From Pycnopodia helianthoides (Eukaryota > Echinodermata > Asteroidea > Forcipulatida > Asteriidae): a DNA stretch of 64,000 bases. Where the stretch lies: the NCBI GenBank assembly GCA_032158295.1, contig CM063245.1:2776700-2840699 (forward strand). The letters are read 5' to 3'. Of this stretch, positions 1-11,179 are shown one piece after another; position 1 is the first letter of the stretch, and each line of letters starts with the position of its first letter. The translations under genes were made by a program, and so were the position numbers. The notes under the pieces were generated by a model. It saw only the letters and a program-made list of their open reading frames with translations, did not search any database and was not told the DNA's origin.

Positions 1-83
1 ATGTACATGGCGGATTACATAAAGTGCTTACACTGCCAGCAACTGTTTTGTTAGCAAAAACCAATTCTGTAATTTTCCTTTAA
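1..83 (-). mobile_element. MITE family F1, partial copy cut by window edge
   Basis: This is the terminal part of the F1 element, seen in full at 49218-49609 and 51454-51847 among others. It runs from the segment GGATTACATAAAGTGCTTAC to the terminal repeat CCAATTCTGT and ends in TTAA. Only the last ~80 bases fall inside the window. One base in the terminal repeat (AATTTTCC for AATGTTCC) differs from the other copies. Confidence 0.85.
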
Positions 84-384
84 GAACAAAAAGTAGCTAA
101 GCACTAAAAAATTATGCTTACCATCCTAAGGGTACTAGCTAGATGTCACATGTACAATCTGTCACTGGTATTCTGCTAATTTTTGCTAAGCACCGCATTT
201 TTCAGCAAAAGTTAGGTTTAAGCAGCTCTATGAAATTGGGCCCAGATGGGCACTTTGAATCCCTATAGTTATGCCAGTCACTGAGGCACCTCTTCTGTAG
301 GTGCTGCCGGGAGAAGAACATAGGCATGAGGTAATGGAAGACTTTTGAAAGCTAGATGACAGCGGACCTACCAGGTAAAATTTA

Positions 385-462
385 ATTGCTTACGTAGTTC
401 TAGGTATGCGCACATTGCCGAGAACAATAGATTTACCTGGCATGTCTGCTGCCACCTAGCGT
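385..462 (+). repeat. Dispersed repeat R14, copy 1
   Basis: About 75 bases, from TTACGTAGTTCTAGGTATGC through CATTGCCGAGAACAAT to CATGTCTGCTGCC, match the reverse complement of 28006-28078 with a few substitutions. The upstream ~200 bases contain an arm of the GGGCCC foldback family (AAGCAGCTCTATGAAATTGG near 221-240). No exon of the downstream gene was recognised in 84-515. Confidence 0.6.
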
Positions 463-515
463 CCCAAAAGTAGTTCTTAATTAATAAGCCAACTTTAATA
501 TCTGATTCGATGCAG

Positions 516-656
516 CCAAGATCAACTCGGTATGGCCATTCCCTGTCATCAGCTTCTTGCTTCTCATCGTGTCTTCTGCACTCAGCACGCTAGGATTATG
601 CATCCCAACCAAGAGGGCGTTTATGTTCTTCGCTGGTGTTGTTTGCATCATTGCAG
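516..656 (+). CDS. CACNG-like exon A (helix 2 and start of helix 3)
   Basis: A TGCAG acceptor ends at 515 and a consensus GTAAGT donor starts at 657. The 141-base exon has phase 1 at both ends and its reading frame has no stop. It encodes ...KINSVWPFPVISFLLLIVSS followed by a short polar turn (CIPTKR) and the hydrophobic stretch AFMFFAGVVCIIA. Two adjacent helices with a short basic cytosolic turn fit TM2-TM3 of gamma subunits. Confidence 0.78.
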
Positions 657-3600
657 GTAAGTGCACTCACGGTGACTAATGGATAAAGAACAGGCACTGT
701 TCTTACAGGCCCAATGATTTCTTTGGACAAACGTGCCGTGCTGTATTAAGCTTTCCATATCTGTGTTGTGATTGGTCCGGGTGATGTAATTTGTCAGCTT
801 GCACTTTCGATCGTTTGTACGCAGGTGTGCATAATATCTGTACATCATGTAATGTTGTTTTATTCACTGTGTAATATGTGTACATGTACATGTGAATTGA
901 CTGCGAATTCCTGCTTAAAATTTGAATGCGCGGTCAAAGGTACATCTGGCAGCATTCGGTCAGGCAGGTATCGAAGTGTAACGTAAGATGTTCAGTCTAG
1001 GTGACTAGTTCGGCTGTGGTTGTGGCTAGACCACTACAATTATGTAAACATCAACAATGATGACGCAGCGAGAGCCAAGTCCTGAGTTTTCTCAGTACAA
1101 TAAAGAGTCATTAAGTGAGCGTACAATTTGCATAATACCGTTGCAAACTCATAGTGGCGCAATGTTTCAAGCATCAAGTTTCAAGACCCCTTTCATTTTA
1201 ACTGCTTTGTTTGTTTCATCAGGTCTGCCGTGCCTACCATGCCTACTGTCAATTGTCAACAATTATTTCTGGTGGCAGAGGTTCTGGGGGGCCTTTTCCA
1301 AACCTAGGTTTTGGGCTCCGATTCCTGCTTGAGCTCCGTCATCAATTTTGGAGCAGTGTATGCTTCTAACACTCGGAGCCCGGAGCAAGAGACGGAGCCA
1401 AACCCGGGGTTTGGAAAAAGCCCTAAGTTTTGTTCACCATCTGTGTGATGTTAAAGCAAGGAAATTATTGTTTAATGCTCAACTCACGGTTTATATTTGG
1501 TTCTTGCTTGACTCTTTTCTTAGGTTTATTTGGCTTGACTGGTATTGTGTGTTACATCATCGCTGTTGGAGATGCAGTCATTGAGAAGCATCCTATTCTA
1601 CCTGACAAGGTTAATCAACAACCTTTCCCAAACCCACTACATCCCAACCAACAATCCCACCCTGCACCCCTAAACTTTCCCCTACCCTCCACCTTACACT
1701 CTCCATCCCTCCACAACCCACCATCACTGTTCCCTCCATCCAACAATTTCCACCCTCTCCAGCCAAAACTCTCCATCCCTCCAACCAAAACTCTCCATCC
1801 ACTCCACCCCTCCATCCCTCACTTACATCCCTCCAACCCTCACTTACACCCTCCACCCACTCATCACCCCTCCACCCAAACTCTCCATCCCTCCACCCCT
1901 CTCTCCACACCCTCCACTCCACACTCTCACACCCTCCACCCACACTCTCCACGCCTCAAAACACACACTCAACCCCTCCACCCACACTCCACACCCTTCC
2001 ACCTCCATCCTCCAACCCACACACTCCATCCTCATCAAAAACTCCCCACTAAACCCTGCCCAAAACCTCCACCCTCAAAACACACACTCAACCCCTCCAC
2101 CCACCTCTCCACGCCATCAAACACTACACTCAACCCCCTCCACCCACACTCTCCACCCTCAAAACCACACTCAACCCCTCCACCCTACACTCTTCACCCC
2201 TCTATCCCACCCTCTCCATCCCCTCCACCCCACACACTCCATCTCTGCATCAAAAACTGTCCCGCCCTAAACCCTGCCCAAAACCCTCCACCCCCGCTTT
2301 CCCCCCTCAAACCCTACACCTCACCCTCTCCATCCCCTCCAACCCACACCCTTCATCTCTGCATCATAAACTGTCCCGCCCTAAACCCTGCCCAACACTT
2401 TCCACCCCGCTTTCCACCCCCCCTTACACTCACACCTCCACCCCTACACCCCTACACCCCTACACCCACACTCTCCACACCCCTCCCTCCCACATCTCAT
2501 CCCACTCCACCTCTCCACCCATCACCCCACAACTCCAATCCCCTCCTTCCCAAAACTCTTTACCCTTTCCACCCCCAAGACATACTCCACCCACACTTCC
2601 TCACCCACAACTCTTCATCCCCTTCTTCACTCCAAAACTGTCCCACTCCACCACATTCCACCGCCACTACTCTACTCCTACCACTCTCACCTTAACTCTC
2701 CATCCCCTCAGCCAACACTCTCATCCTCCTCTACTCCCATCCTCCCAACACTTCATCCCCCACCTCCCACCACTCCTCCACTCCACCTTCAACCTCCCCA
2801 CTCCTTTATCCCTCCACCCCACTATCTCCACCCATCCATCCCACCCACTCATTCCCCTCCATCCAACACTCTCCACCTCCACCCTCATCTCCATACCCCA
2901 ACCCTCCACCCCTACTCACACCTCTCCCTCACCTACATCACCCTCCACCCTCCCCCCTCCACCCACATCACACTCCTCCACTCAACCCTCCATCCACCCC
3001 ACTCTCCACCTCACCCCCACCCTCCATAACCCTCACCTCACCTCCACCCCACCCTCACCTCCACCACCCCTCACCCTCCACCCTCTAACCTCAACTCCAC
3101 TCCCCTCCCCTCCAAATCTCAATTCCCTCCACTTCTCACTCCCCATCCCTTTCAGCCAACACTCTCCATCCCTCGACCACACGCTCTCCACCCCACCACC
3201 AACACAAACCCTCTTCCGTCCACCTCCACCCCTCCACCCCTCCACCCCTCCAACCCACCGACCCCTCCACACCTCCACCCCTTCATCCCTCCACCCCTCA
3301 TCCCTCCACCCCTCAATCCCTCCATCCCTCCACCCCTCATCCCCTCCACCCCTCCAGTTCCTCCACCCCTCCACCTTCCACCCTTCCATCCCTCAACCCC
3401 TCAGCCTCTCCACCCTCCACCCCTCCACCCCAAACTCTCCATCCTCTCCACCCCGCATTCTCAATACCCGCAACTTTACAGTTAAATGCTCTTCTGTCCT
3501 TCTGTTCGTGAAACTGTGACAAGTTTTCGTGGAAACTAACTCATATGTTTAATAATTATTCTCATCTTAGGTATTCCAGCATAGTTACGGCTATTCCTTC

Positions 3601-3813
3601 TGTTTTTGCGCTCTCTCCTTCGTTATTTCCGAGACGACGGGAGTAGCGAGCCTCTACCTCTTCATCAAGCAGGAGACATACGCGTTACGGAGCGAAAAGG
3701 AGCGACTACGCCACCGTCTAACGGTCTCCGGGTCCGGTACGTCTGTGGCGACGGGAAGCACCCAGATCATCCCACTCAAACTGACCGTCGAGCACGCTGC
3801 TGTCGAGCTTTAG
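516..3813 (+). CDS. Voltage-dependent calcium channel gamma-subunit-like (CACNG/TARP) gene, 3' part
   Basis: Three exons join in frame: 516-656, 1524-1609 and 3571-3813 (TAG stop). They encode the last ~156 residues of a tetraspan protein. The first exon gives the second membrane helix and the start of the third. The second exon completes helix 3 with the motif GLFGLTGIVCYI and begins the last extracellular loop. The third exon begins that loop's end with YGYSF, then helix 4 containing ALSFVISETTGV, then a basic cytosolic tail. In the gamma-subunit family the matching places read GLxxxxGIxxYI and YGWSFxFGALSFxxAExxGV, so the assignment rests on order, spacing and motifs. Family members are auxiliary subunits of Cav channels or AMPA receptors in the plasma membrane. 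The upstream exons (helix 1 and the GLW extracellular domain) lie before the window. The tail is about 55 residues and ends in AVEL, not the TTPV PDZ ligand of type I TARPs. A claudin or EMP relative is the main alternative. Confidence 0.78.
690..1010 (+). repeat. Dispersed repeat R10, copy 1 (intronic)
   Basis: This stretch is recognisably homologous to 22990-23320 and 34195-34395. Shared blocks include ATTGGTC..GGTGATGTAATTT, CTTGCACTTTCGATCG, TGACTGCGAAT, AAAGGTACATCTGSCA and GTGTAACGT..GATGTTCAG. It fills a large part of the intron between exons A and B. It has no coding potential; the short ORFs inside it are not shared between copies. Confidence 0.65.
1289..1423. repeat. Foldback element with CCTTTTCCAAACC arms
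   Basis: The left arm GGCCTTTTCCAAACCTAGGT and the right arm AACCCGGGGTTTGGAAAAAG are inverted complements, and the arms extend through GGGCTCC..GAGCTCCGTC versus GACGGAGCC..GAGCCC. The whole ~135 bases could fold into one hairpin. It sits 100 bases upstream of exon B. Confidence 0.6.
1524..1609 (+). CDS. CACNG-like exon B (helix 3)
   Basis: The acceptor CTTTTCTTAG ends at 1523. The donor AAG|GTTAAT at 1610 is weak. The 86-base exon runs from phase 1 to phase 0. It encodes (G)LFGLTGIVCYIIAVGDAV then IEKHPILPDK, the end of helix 3 and a short loop. The frame stays open into the following minisatellite, because that tract contains almost no stop-forming bases. The true end is therefore set by splicing to 3571, where helix 4 of the same family appears in the right phase. 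Confidence 0.75.
1620..3470. repeat. 1.85-kb C-rich, G-poor minisatellite (CCCTCCAC-type)
   Basis: The tract is built from variable short units resembling CCCTCCAC, ACTCTCCATC and CACCCCT. It has almost no G on the + strand, so the opposite strand is GGGTGGAGG-rich. Units are too diverged for a fixed period, although local blocks repeat: two sections around 2225-2300 and 2320-2400 share CATCTCTGCATC followed by TGTCCCGCCCTAAACCCTGC. It makes up nearly all of the intron between the last two exons of the CACNG-like gene. Long ORFs on both strands (for example to 2695 on +) are compositional artefacts. Confidence 0.9.
3571..3813 (+). CDS. CACNG-like last exon C (helix 4 and tail)
   Basis: The acceptor CTCATCTTAG ends at 3570. 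In phase 0 the exon encodes 80 residues and a TAG at 3811-3813. It begins VFQHSYGYSFCFCALSFV, continues through the helix-4 signature ISETTGVASLYLF, then IKQETYALRSEKERLRHRL and a Ser/Thr-rich tail ending EHAAVEL. The YGYSF..ALSF..SETTGV order is the best single piece of evidence for the gamma-subunit family. A strong GACAG|GTAAGT donor follows the stop at 3856, so a 3' UTR intron is possible. Confidence 0.8.
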   Translation, partial: VFQHSYGYSFCFCALSFVISETTGVASLYLFIKQETYALRSEKERLRHRLTVSGSGTSVATGSTQIIPLKLTVEHAAVEL

Positions 3814-5363
3814 TCTCCGCTAGCTCATCACATCGTAGACGTGAATCGTAGACAGGTAAGTCATAAATAGTCACGTGAAGATTTCATTGTGTGACTTTCA
3901 TCTTATAAATATTTCTGAGAGCGAAATATTTACTTCCATGTTTAATTTAAACCTATAGTGCAGTCATGTTGTTCCTCATAGGTTTATAGCAACGTCACCA
4001 TATCGAGGCTGTGAGTTGGGGGAATTCAACACACTTTAGTAACAATGGCGTCTGCAAGTAAACGGCCCAGAAATCAGACTGAACTTCAGCTCTTAGTTTT
4101 ATCTTTAACTTATTTAAAGATTCGGCGGAAATTATGCATTCTTTAAAGATCTACGTAGCCTGCTTATGATCATTTTTAATACCTTTTTGTTTTTACTGGA
4201 AATAATCCCCCCCCCTTATAAACGTAAGTGTTCACTCCAATTTCAAGCTATTTGATTTGTTTAATATTGTGAACTGAACAGCAATAATTTTCCAATGTGT
4301 GTGTGGAATGTTGCAACATTATCGTGTAAATATAAATGAGTATGTAGGATTGAAGTTATGCTTTTTCAAGATACTGTTTTGTTTGTTGTTGTTTTTTTTT
4401 TTTTTTTACAATTCTATCAAAAATGTTGACTGTAACCCCTAGACTTGTTACATCATGTAGAATATCAGGGAAAGTAGACTAGTGGAAATTTGAACAACTT
4501 TTAGTTTTTTCTTAATATTTAAATCTTTTGGCATAAAATGAATAATTACATTTAAAATCGTTTGGGTCGAGGCACAAGTAAAAACAAACTGTCATTGTAG
4601 ATGTGTCAAGATATCAAGATATAAAAATCCCAAAATATAAAAATACAAAACGAATAACTACTGTTCCTGTTTGGGACAAATAAAAAGACAAGTAGAGCCA
4701 ACAACCAACAAACAGGCAACTAGAAAATGTATATAAAAATTGAGCAATAAACAGTTGGATTTAAAACCTTCGTTCATATGTGGAATAAAAATATAAAACA
4801 AAATCATGTTAAAAAATTTAAATAAAACTTGTAAAGTGAATCTCTGAAAATAAATGTATGTTAAAATGAGTGGTGAAATATTGCGCAGATCGTGAAAATG
4901 CTCGAGTCGACGTTTCGATTAGTATACCGCATGAATTATTGATGTTCATCTTTTAATTTGTATGATCACAGTGGAGCACTATATCAGTGCAACTCCTGAC
5001 TTCGAGAAAAAAAAAGTTGCAAAAGTAAATGCAGTAATTGTCAAAAATGTTCTGACTCGTGAAGTGTGTTTTCAATTTATTTGTTACGAAGAATTTGTTG
5101 TTCAAAATACAAATGCAAAAAAATAACAATAACAGACTGTTTTTTATGAAGTCAAAAGGATTTTACAAGTTTTAGTAATACATTAGGACCTTAAGTTAAG
5201 TACTAATAACAAGTTTGAGTAGTAGATACAGAGACTTAAGGGTTTTGTTGCACTTTTTTTTTTAGTCCGAGCACAAGGCCTAGCAGTTTTTTTCCGTATA
5301 CAATGTTATTGGAGTTACTTTCCCGCTATGCTATGCTAGTTTTGTCTTATGATAAACCATGAA
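3814..5363. other. Downstream of CACNG-like gene, no second gene seen
   Basis: The stretch is AT-rich with homopolymer runs. The first AATAAA that I find after the stop is at 4679-4684, with others near 4745 and 4784, so a long 3' UTR is possible. A short open stretch starting ATGGCGTCTGCAAGTAAACG at 4046 has a stop after about 33 codons and no visible homology. Around 4895-4935 lies a fragment of repeat R15 (minus strand, CGAAACGTCGA). Confidence 0.5.
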
Positions 5364-5556
5364 GGGCCCAATTTCATAAAGCTGTTTAGCAGAAATTAGT
5401 GCTTAACACATTTCTTTGCTAAGCAAAAAAAAAGTGGGGTACCAGTCGCAACAATGTAAACTTTATGGAATGTTGGCTAGTAGCCAGTTTCTGGTAAGCG
5501 ATATTTTTCTGTGCTGAGGATTTTGTTGTGCTTACAGGCTTTATAAAATTGGGCCC
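5364..5556. repeat. GGGCCC foldback family (F6), copy
   Basis: The element starts GGGCCCAATTTCATAAAGCT and ends GGCTTTATAAAATTGGGCCC, which are inverted complements. The interior has the family's recurring words GCAGAAATTAGTGCTTA, AGTGGGGTACCAG and GTGCTTACAG. Related copies lie at 6696, 12053, 18075, 32846 and 60616. Confidence 0.75.
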
Positions 5557-6000
5557 TGGGCACTAACGTTTTCAATTATACAATAAGGCATATTGTGTGT
5601 GTGGAATAACCTCCAACATTTATTTAGGGTTCATAGCTTCCAAGTATATTGCCATATTGCTCCCCATATCTGATAAACCAAGGGCAGAGCAAGTCAAAGG
5701 GTGAACCTACATGGTCATAGTCACACCACCGTCATTTGTCCCATGACACCCAGCATATCAACAAGGGCCAGTCTCTATGCATGTGGTATTAGCACGTAGC
5801 AAACCTTTCCGGTTGAAATAAAAGGTGCACAAACTTTCCGATCCTATAATCAACACCTAACGTGTTGTTCAGCCACTGACAATGGAGGCCTGCCCAGCTG
5901 TATGTGACGTGGGACCACGTGGAGTTGGTATAAACAAATCATGAATATTAATTTGTTTGTGTGGAGGTTCTTCCCCTATAGAAATGCCCAACTTGGTTCC

Positions 6001-6446
6001 ATGTCACACGGGGCAGTTTAAAGGCAACCAGTTCCAGGCAATCTCTCTAACTATGAAAGCAAAACATCCACATGTCAATTTCTACGTAATTGTGTTTGGG
6101 ACACGTAGACACTAACAATAAAAAACATGCTGTGCTACCCCGGTCTTTCCTTTTGCATCCAGTGCAGTTGGTTGCCTCCGAGCATAGAGCAAGGATGCTC
6201 CGAGTTGCCTGTACATTTTGCACTGTGTGACAAGGCCGGCCATGTTACAGGGGGGGGGGGCAATTACAGACAATCAGCTCCAGGCAATCTCCAATGAGAA
6301 AATCAGTTACTTTCCAGTCAGTGTCTCAGGGATGGCAGCTTACTGCTAGAAGATTGTCTTTTGTGCCGAAGGTGTTCCTTTTGCGTACAGAGCAAGTGGT
6401 TGCCTCCAAATTGCCTGAAAATTGCTCTGAGTGACGTGGCCTTAAA
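6001..6446. repeat. Two adjacent GTCACACGGGGCA foldbacks (F9)
   Basis: The first unit (about 6001-6236) begins ATGTCACACGGGGCAG..GGCAACCAG and ends GGTTGCCTCCGAG..GTGTGACAAGGCC. The second (about 6239-6446) begins GGCCATGTTACAGG and ends AAGTGGTTGCCTCC..GTGACGTGGCC. Both halves are inverted copies of each other with the internal words CCAGGCAATCTC. A third copy lies at 26613-26818. No gene is seen from 5557 to 6695. Confidence 0.6.
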
Positions 6447-6695
6447 ACCAATAATTTCGTATCTGGACTAGTTACAGGTAACCCTCATAAAAAATATAAA
6501 AAACAGAAAGACAAAAACATATGTGCAAAACTGCTGTGATCGATCAGGGCAGTGTTTACTGTTGTTAAACTGGACACGCTTTATGAGTCATAAACATTTT
6601 TAGAAAATGTTTGATTGTCGTAAAATATTGACCTGTGGTTTTTGAGCACCATTTCTCGTACGGGGAGGTTGGGTGTGGCTTCTTAACCTGCAGCC

Positions 6696-6889
6696 TGGGC
6701 CAAATTCCATAGAGCTGCTGATAGGCACAAAGAGATGCTAAGCACAAACCAAATTGTGCTTACCAGACTAAGGTTAAATACCAGCCAAATTACCATGTCC
6801 CATTTGTGGGTGGTATCCTGCTCATTTCTGCTTAGCAAACAATAAATTTAGCAATATTTGTTTCAAGCAGCTCTATGAAACTGGGTCCG
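6696..6889. repeat. GGGCCC foldback family (F6), diverged copy
   Basis: The left end TGGGCCAAATTCCATAGAGCTGC pairs with the right end AGCAGCTCTATGAAACTGGG. The interior contains GCTAAGCACAAACC and CATTTGTGGGTGGTATCCTG, words shared with other family members. Confidence 0.6.
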
Positions 6890-7160
6890 GTTTGGTTGCA
6901 ACGCCCTCGTGGTATGTTGTCAGCACATAATGACAAACTTTTCCCATAGGTTAAGAGGGTTTGTTTTACTATTTTTTCGACGAAATTTGTCAATCTTAGT
7001 GTGTTGTTTACATGTCACAGGTATTTAATCTAAGCTTATTTGCTTGCTTAATTAATTAACTTTTTTTTCAAATTTGGTTTCAACTACCATTGACAATTGA
7101 CATACCGATTTTGAAAGGATGCTAGCCGAGTTTCGTCCTGCCCCCTTCTAACCATAGATG
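6890..7160 (+). repeat. Dispersed repeat R11, copy 1
   Basis: Homologous to 42760-43260. Shared words include TTGGTTGCAACG/TTGGATGCAACG, GGAGGGTTTGTTTT, TTTACATGTC, AAGCTTATTTGCTTGCTTAA and the end GAGTTTYGTCCTGCCCCCTT followed by CTAACCAT. The 42.8-kb copy is longer internally. Confidence 0.55.
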
Positions 7161-7198
7161 GATACCCCCTCTATGACGTGTTGCATGGTCCCGCTTAA

Positions 7199-7584
7199 TT
7201 AAAGGAACATTACAGAATTGGTTTTTGCTATTACAAAACAGTTGCTGGCAGTGTAAGCACTTTATGTAATCCACCATATACATAAACTGACAAACCGTTT
7301 GGAAGTTTGAGATCAGTCGGCCATCTGGGTCACGAGAAAATAGTGAAAAACCGATTACACATTTGCATGAAATCATATAGATTCAACAAATGAACAAAAC
7401 GCTCACTGAGCGATAAACTCCAATCGGAAAATTAGTTTATTCATTTCTCATCAAACATGGCATTTCAGACAGAAATATTTCAGGGGATGTTTTCTACTAT
7501 CATCATCATTAGACCTGTAAGTTTTATGTAAATCTGTGATCAAAAGTAAGTTTTTTTCTTACCAATTCTGTAATGTTCCTTTAA
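7199..7584 (+). mobile_element. MITE family F1, full-length copy
   Basis: TTAA-flanked element with terminal inverted repeats AGGAACATTACAGAATTGGT and ACCAATTCTGTAATGTTCCT. It contains the family core (AAACTGACAAACC..GTTTGAGATCAGTCGG..GTCACGAGAAAATAGTGAAA) and the central palindrome CGCTCACTGAGCG. It carries no transposase and is non-autonomous. TTAA at both ends fits a TTAA-targeting transposase, but the family cannot be fixed from the sequence alone. Confidence 0.88.
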
Positions 7585-9599
7585 GATATCATGGTATAAT
7601 TATGATCTGACCGGTGAGTACAATGCGGTAAGACAATGACAATACTAAGATATGTCAGTTAGTGCTGACAGCGAGCCTCACCGTAGGGTTTTAAAAACAA
7701 ACAGTGCATCGGCAAAAAAAAAGTACATTCAAGAGTATTCATTTAAAAGCTCACTTATTGTTACGTTTATATCAGTCCGAAATATTAATAAATATTGACC
7801 AAATATAACTTGAAGTGCCCGCGAAAATCACCACAATTTCTTATTTCAATTGCTGGTAACGAAATAAGCACGTACGATCCGAACGTGAATCCCAAACACA
7901 TGAACACAAGATGTTAACCCCCCACAAAATGTTATTGTTTTTTATTTATTAAATCTGTTTTAAAGTGTATCCACTACGATTTGACAACCTAGTTTGGTGA
8001 AATTCTCACAGGTTGGTTTGGTGGTGTGTTTATTGAAAGCAAAGAACAGAAGGTAAAGAGTTTTCTGTTTCAAAATTCAGTGATGCTTTTGTTAATTTAT
8101 ACACATTTAAAAATTCAAATTATTGCCTTGAATAAAAAGGTTACAGTTATGAGGACGACGACTGTGGACAACTGCCCTTGGTTATTTTCCAAAGTTATTA
8201 TCACGTCTGTATCATCAGAACCATTCGCAATCACCCCCTAATCAATGTAAATAAGCTATTAGCATATTAGCTTTAATCAGTCGATAACGGGCAATACAAC
8301 AGTCGGGGCACGGCCTCTACTATCAGAATATCACCCCCAAGCAAACGACGGACGAGAAGGCCGGAATCTGGCCAGAGGGAAAATATATTTTGGTTTGTGT
8401 CTTTCAGTGTTTATTTATATCTGTATTAGTGCAGCGGTTTGTCTTAATATGTTCTTTGTAGACGGTTTTATCATAACGTTTTGGAATACCAATTTACACC
8501 CAGCCCCCCCCCCCCCCCATCAAGTTTGTCGCATTTGATTATATTAATTATGTTATTTAATGGCTATGTTTTTCAAATTAAATCATTTTGTTAACTTTTT
8601 GTCTAATTTATTGGTAGGGTTTGCTGCAGCCCTGAGTGTCATTTCATGTGTATTTTTGCGCATCATCATCTTTTGTTTCGGTAATTATCATTATTATTAT
8701 TATTAGATCGATAAAGAGTTGTTCTTTTTTTGTGAAAAAAAATATTATGAAACGCACGTATTCGATAGCCTCCGGGAGCTCATGGTTGAACGGTGGAATG
8801 GCCGAGATATTTGCAGTTTCGGTTTCGTGTCGATGTCGCACAGGAAATGGAAAAGCGTCGACGGTTCGGTTTCATATTCCCTTGTGATGCGCATTTAGGC
8901 ATATTTTTTGCTAACGATTTTCGCAAAAAGCACTGACAGTTTGTTATTTTCACGTCAAGACAATGTGCAAGATTTGTGATTAGGCCTACTGAAACAAAAT
9001 GTTATAATCTTCCTGATAGCTCATTGACTATAAGGTCCGAACCACTGCCAAGCATTCGGAGTAATGTTTCCACCTGGAATGCTTCAAAAATCGAGAAAAA
9101 AAAGCTTTTGGAGACCTCCAAAATTACGACTGGAGGATTATTGCGATTACAACAGTCGAAATAAGCACGTACATGAGCGTATAAAAACCCCTCACGAAAA
9201 ACGTTTTTTGTTATTTTTGTTTGTCACATTTTGTGTTTTTCTTAAGAACTAAGAGGAAATAAATGGTTTTTACCTTCCCCAAAAAAAACATTATTAATCT
9301 CTAAATACCAGCATTAGGTTTAATATTTGAATTGAACTTATATTGAAATATATTTATCAACGGAACAATTTTTAAAGCTGTAAATAATGATTGATGAAGT
9401 TTTTTTTTAATGATTATTAATATTGATGTTTAATCATGATAATGATCATAATAATATTAATAATAATAGTACACAAATTGTGTAGTTATTATGCACTTTT
9501 TTTCAAACCAACACGCCACTCTCTGCGCCTTACATTATTATACCCGTGTCCATCGGGACCTAATGTTCATTAAGCCATTGCTACTCCTTAGTAGTGTGC
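7585..9599. other. No gene recognised
   Basis: AT-rich sequence with a C16-type run near 8504-8519, ATT microsatellite runs (8691-8705, 9455-9475) and short ORFs lacking codon-like composition. Nothing resembling an exon with paired splice sites and homology was found. Confidence 0.5.
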
Positions 9600-9762
9600 A
9601 GCACCGGCAGCCAAGTTGGCGCACTGGTCGCTTATCATTCACAGTCATTTTAGTTAGGTCTCTTGGCAAGGACACAAGGTGTCACGATCGGGTTTCGAAC
9701 CCGCACTCCGGTGACTTGGCCACCAGAACAAGCAGTTTGATCTGCTGGACCGCTGGGCCTCG
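9600..9762 (-). mobile_element. tRNA-derived SINE
   Basis: Read on the minus strand, the element begins GGCCCAGCGGTCCAGCAG, passes a T-arm-like stem CGGGTTCGAAACCCG (B box at 9691-9701) and continues into GTGTCCTTGCCAAGAGACCT, a tail typical of marine invertebrate SINEs. The acceptor stem is not closed as in a functional tRNA and the head continues into a non-tRNA body, so it is a SINE and not a tRNA gene. Confidence 0.7.
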
Positions 9763-10217
9763 ACGCGCGTTTGTAAAATGAAAGCATTTTTATTAATCTT
9801 TTTACTTGACACTTGCACACACGAAAAAATCCGTAAAAACTTTTTTACCGTAGCAATGTGTCGACAAAACTGCAACATATCGAAAATAAGCACACGAATG
9901 TGTACAGAGTCTATGACAAAGCATTCAGCCCTGTTCATCGTAGCCTAAGCATATCTCGAATTATTTCAACACCTTTGGAGTATGCATCACCGGCAGCCAA
10001 ATGGGCACACAGGTTGCTGACCAGTCAGATCAACAATCTCTTCCCATATAGTACTTTTTGAAAAATGACAAAGCATCACTCGTTCATTCAGCGTGTTGTT
10101 TTTTTGTTTTGGGTTTTTTTTTCGAAAAAACAGGACCACCACACGATTGTGAAAAAAATTCCACAAGTTGAATTGTAATACAAAAAGGATTTAACCTACC
10201 AGAAAAACAGTATCATG

Positions 10218-10253
10218 CCGTTACGGTAAAAAAAAAAAAAAAAAAAAAAAAAA
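10218..10253. repeat. Poly-A tract and surrounding anonymous sequence
   Basis: A run of more than 25 A residues. From 9763 to 11180 I see no gene. A loose inverted repeat AGAGAGGGTAAA (10334) and TTTACCCTCTCG (10596) brackets a C12 run at 10374. At 10981-11070 there is a short foldback AGACTCTAGCAGAGTCT next to AAACGTC-type words. Confidence 0.4.
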
Positions 10254-11179
10254 ACGTAAATGGACATGTGAAAAAGTAGGATAAATTTCTCAAAAGGGCC
10301 GCTAACTAATTGATTTTTTAACATGGCCTTAACAGAGAGGGTAAAGTCCATCTCGCCCTGTGTGTGTGATAACCCCCCCCCCCCCGAGAATCTGTTTTTT
10401 AAAGGGCAGATATTATATCGCCATCGGCATCATTATCACCACAGGACTTTGCTCTTGCCCTTCGCTAATAGATTTAGCTCGGTATATTACGCTGATATCG
10501 TATATGGGGCTTTAAGAGTGTTAAAACGCACCATGTTTTGAGTGTGGAGTCGCCGATGTGAACACCCTTATAATAGCTTCGTCATTGCTTCAAGTTTACC
10601 CTCTCGACCTGAAGAATCGTCTTGAAATTGCCTCGTTGGTGGAACTTCAGAGCGGAAGAGGTAAGGGTGATTTTCAGTTCAAATGTTCGGTATGTGATAG
10701 TAACCTTAACGGCATTTCTAGGCAAAAATGCCCGCAAACGTTATCACGTGAAAGAGCATCAGAATTCAGTGTAGCATAACGACTGCCGTTGCTGTTTGAA
10801 ATGGTGAAAGATAACGTTAAAGAGGGTGTTCATTTCTTTACAGCCAGGTCGTATAAGAATGTTTAGTCACTAAGATCTCTTTTTTGTGTTGAATTTCTAA
10901 TAGTTTTTTAAAAGACACAACTTTTGCGAGCTGCCTATTATTCACCAATTAAAATTACACCTTGTGGATGCAAAATATGGCAGAGGCCTGACGTTTAGAC
11001 TCTAGCAGAGTCTTTCCCAAGGGCTAACTAAGACTGCGCTAGAGTTGAAACGCCAGACCGTAATCACTTCTTGCAAAGTCAGAGAAAACCTTTGACATAG
11101 TACATTTCACTGGCCTATTCGTCGTGACTACCAAGCAAAACGCCTTCTAGCTCGGCAATTGGATAAAATCGGACACATT

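Noticed and set aside
1430..2695. 421-codon proline-rich frame as a separate gene
   Set aside because: Its start is real exon B sequence of the CACNG-like gene; the rest is intronic minisatellite with few possible stop codons.
9680..9762. Functional tRNA gene on the minus strand
   Set aside because: B box and T-arm are present, but acceptor and D arms do not close and the sequence continues as a SINE body.
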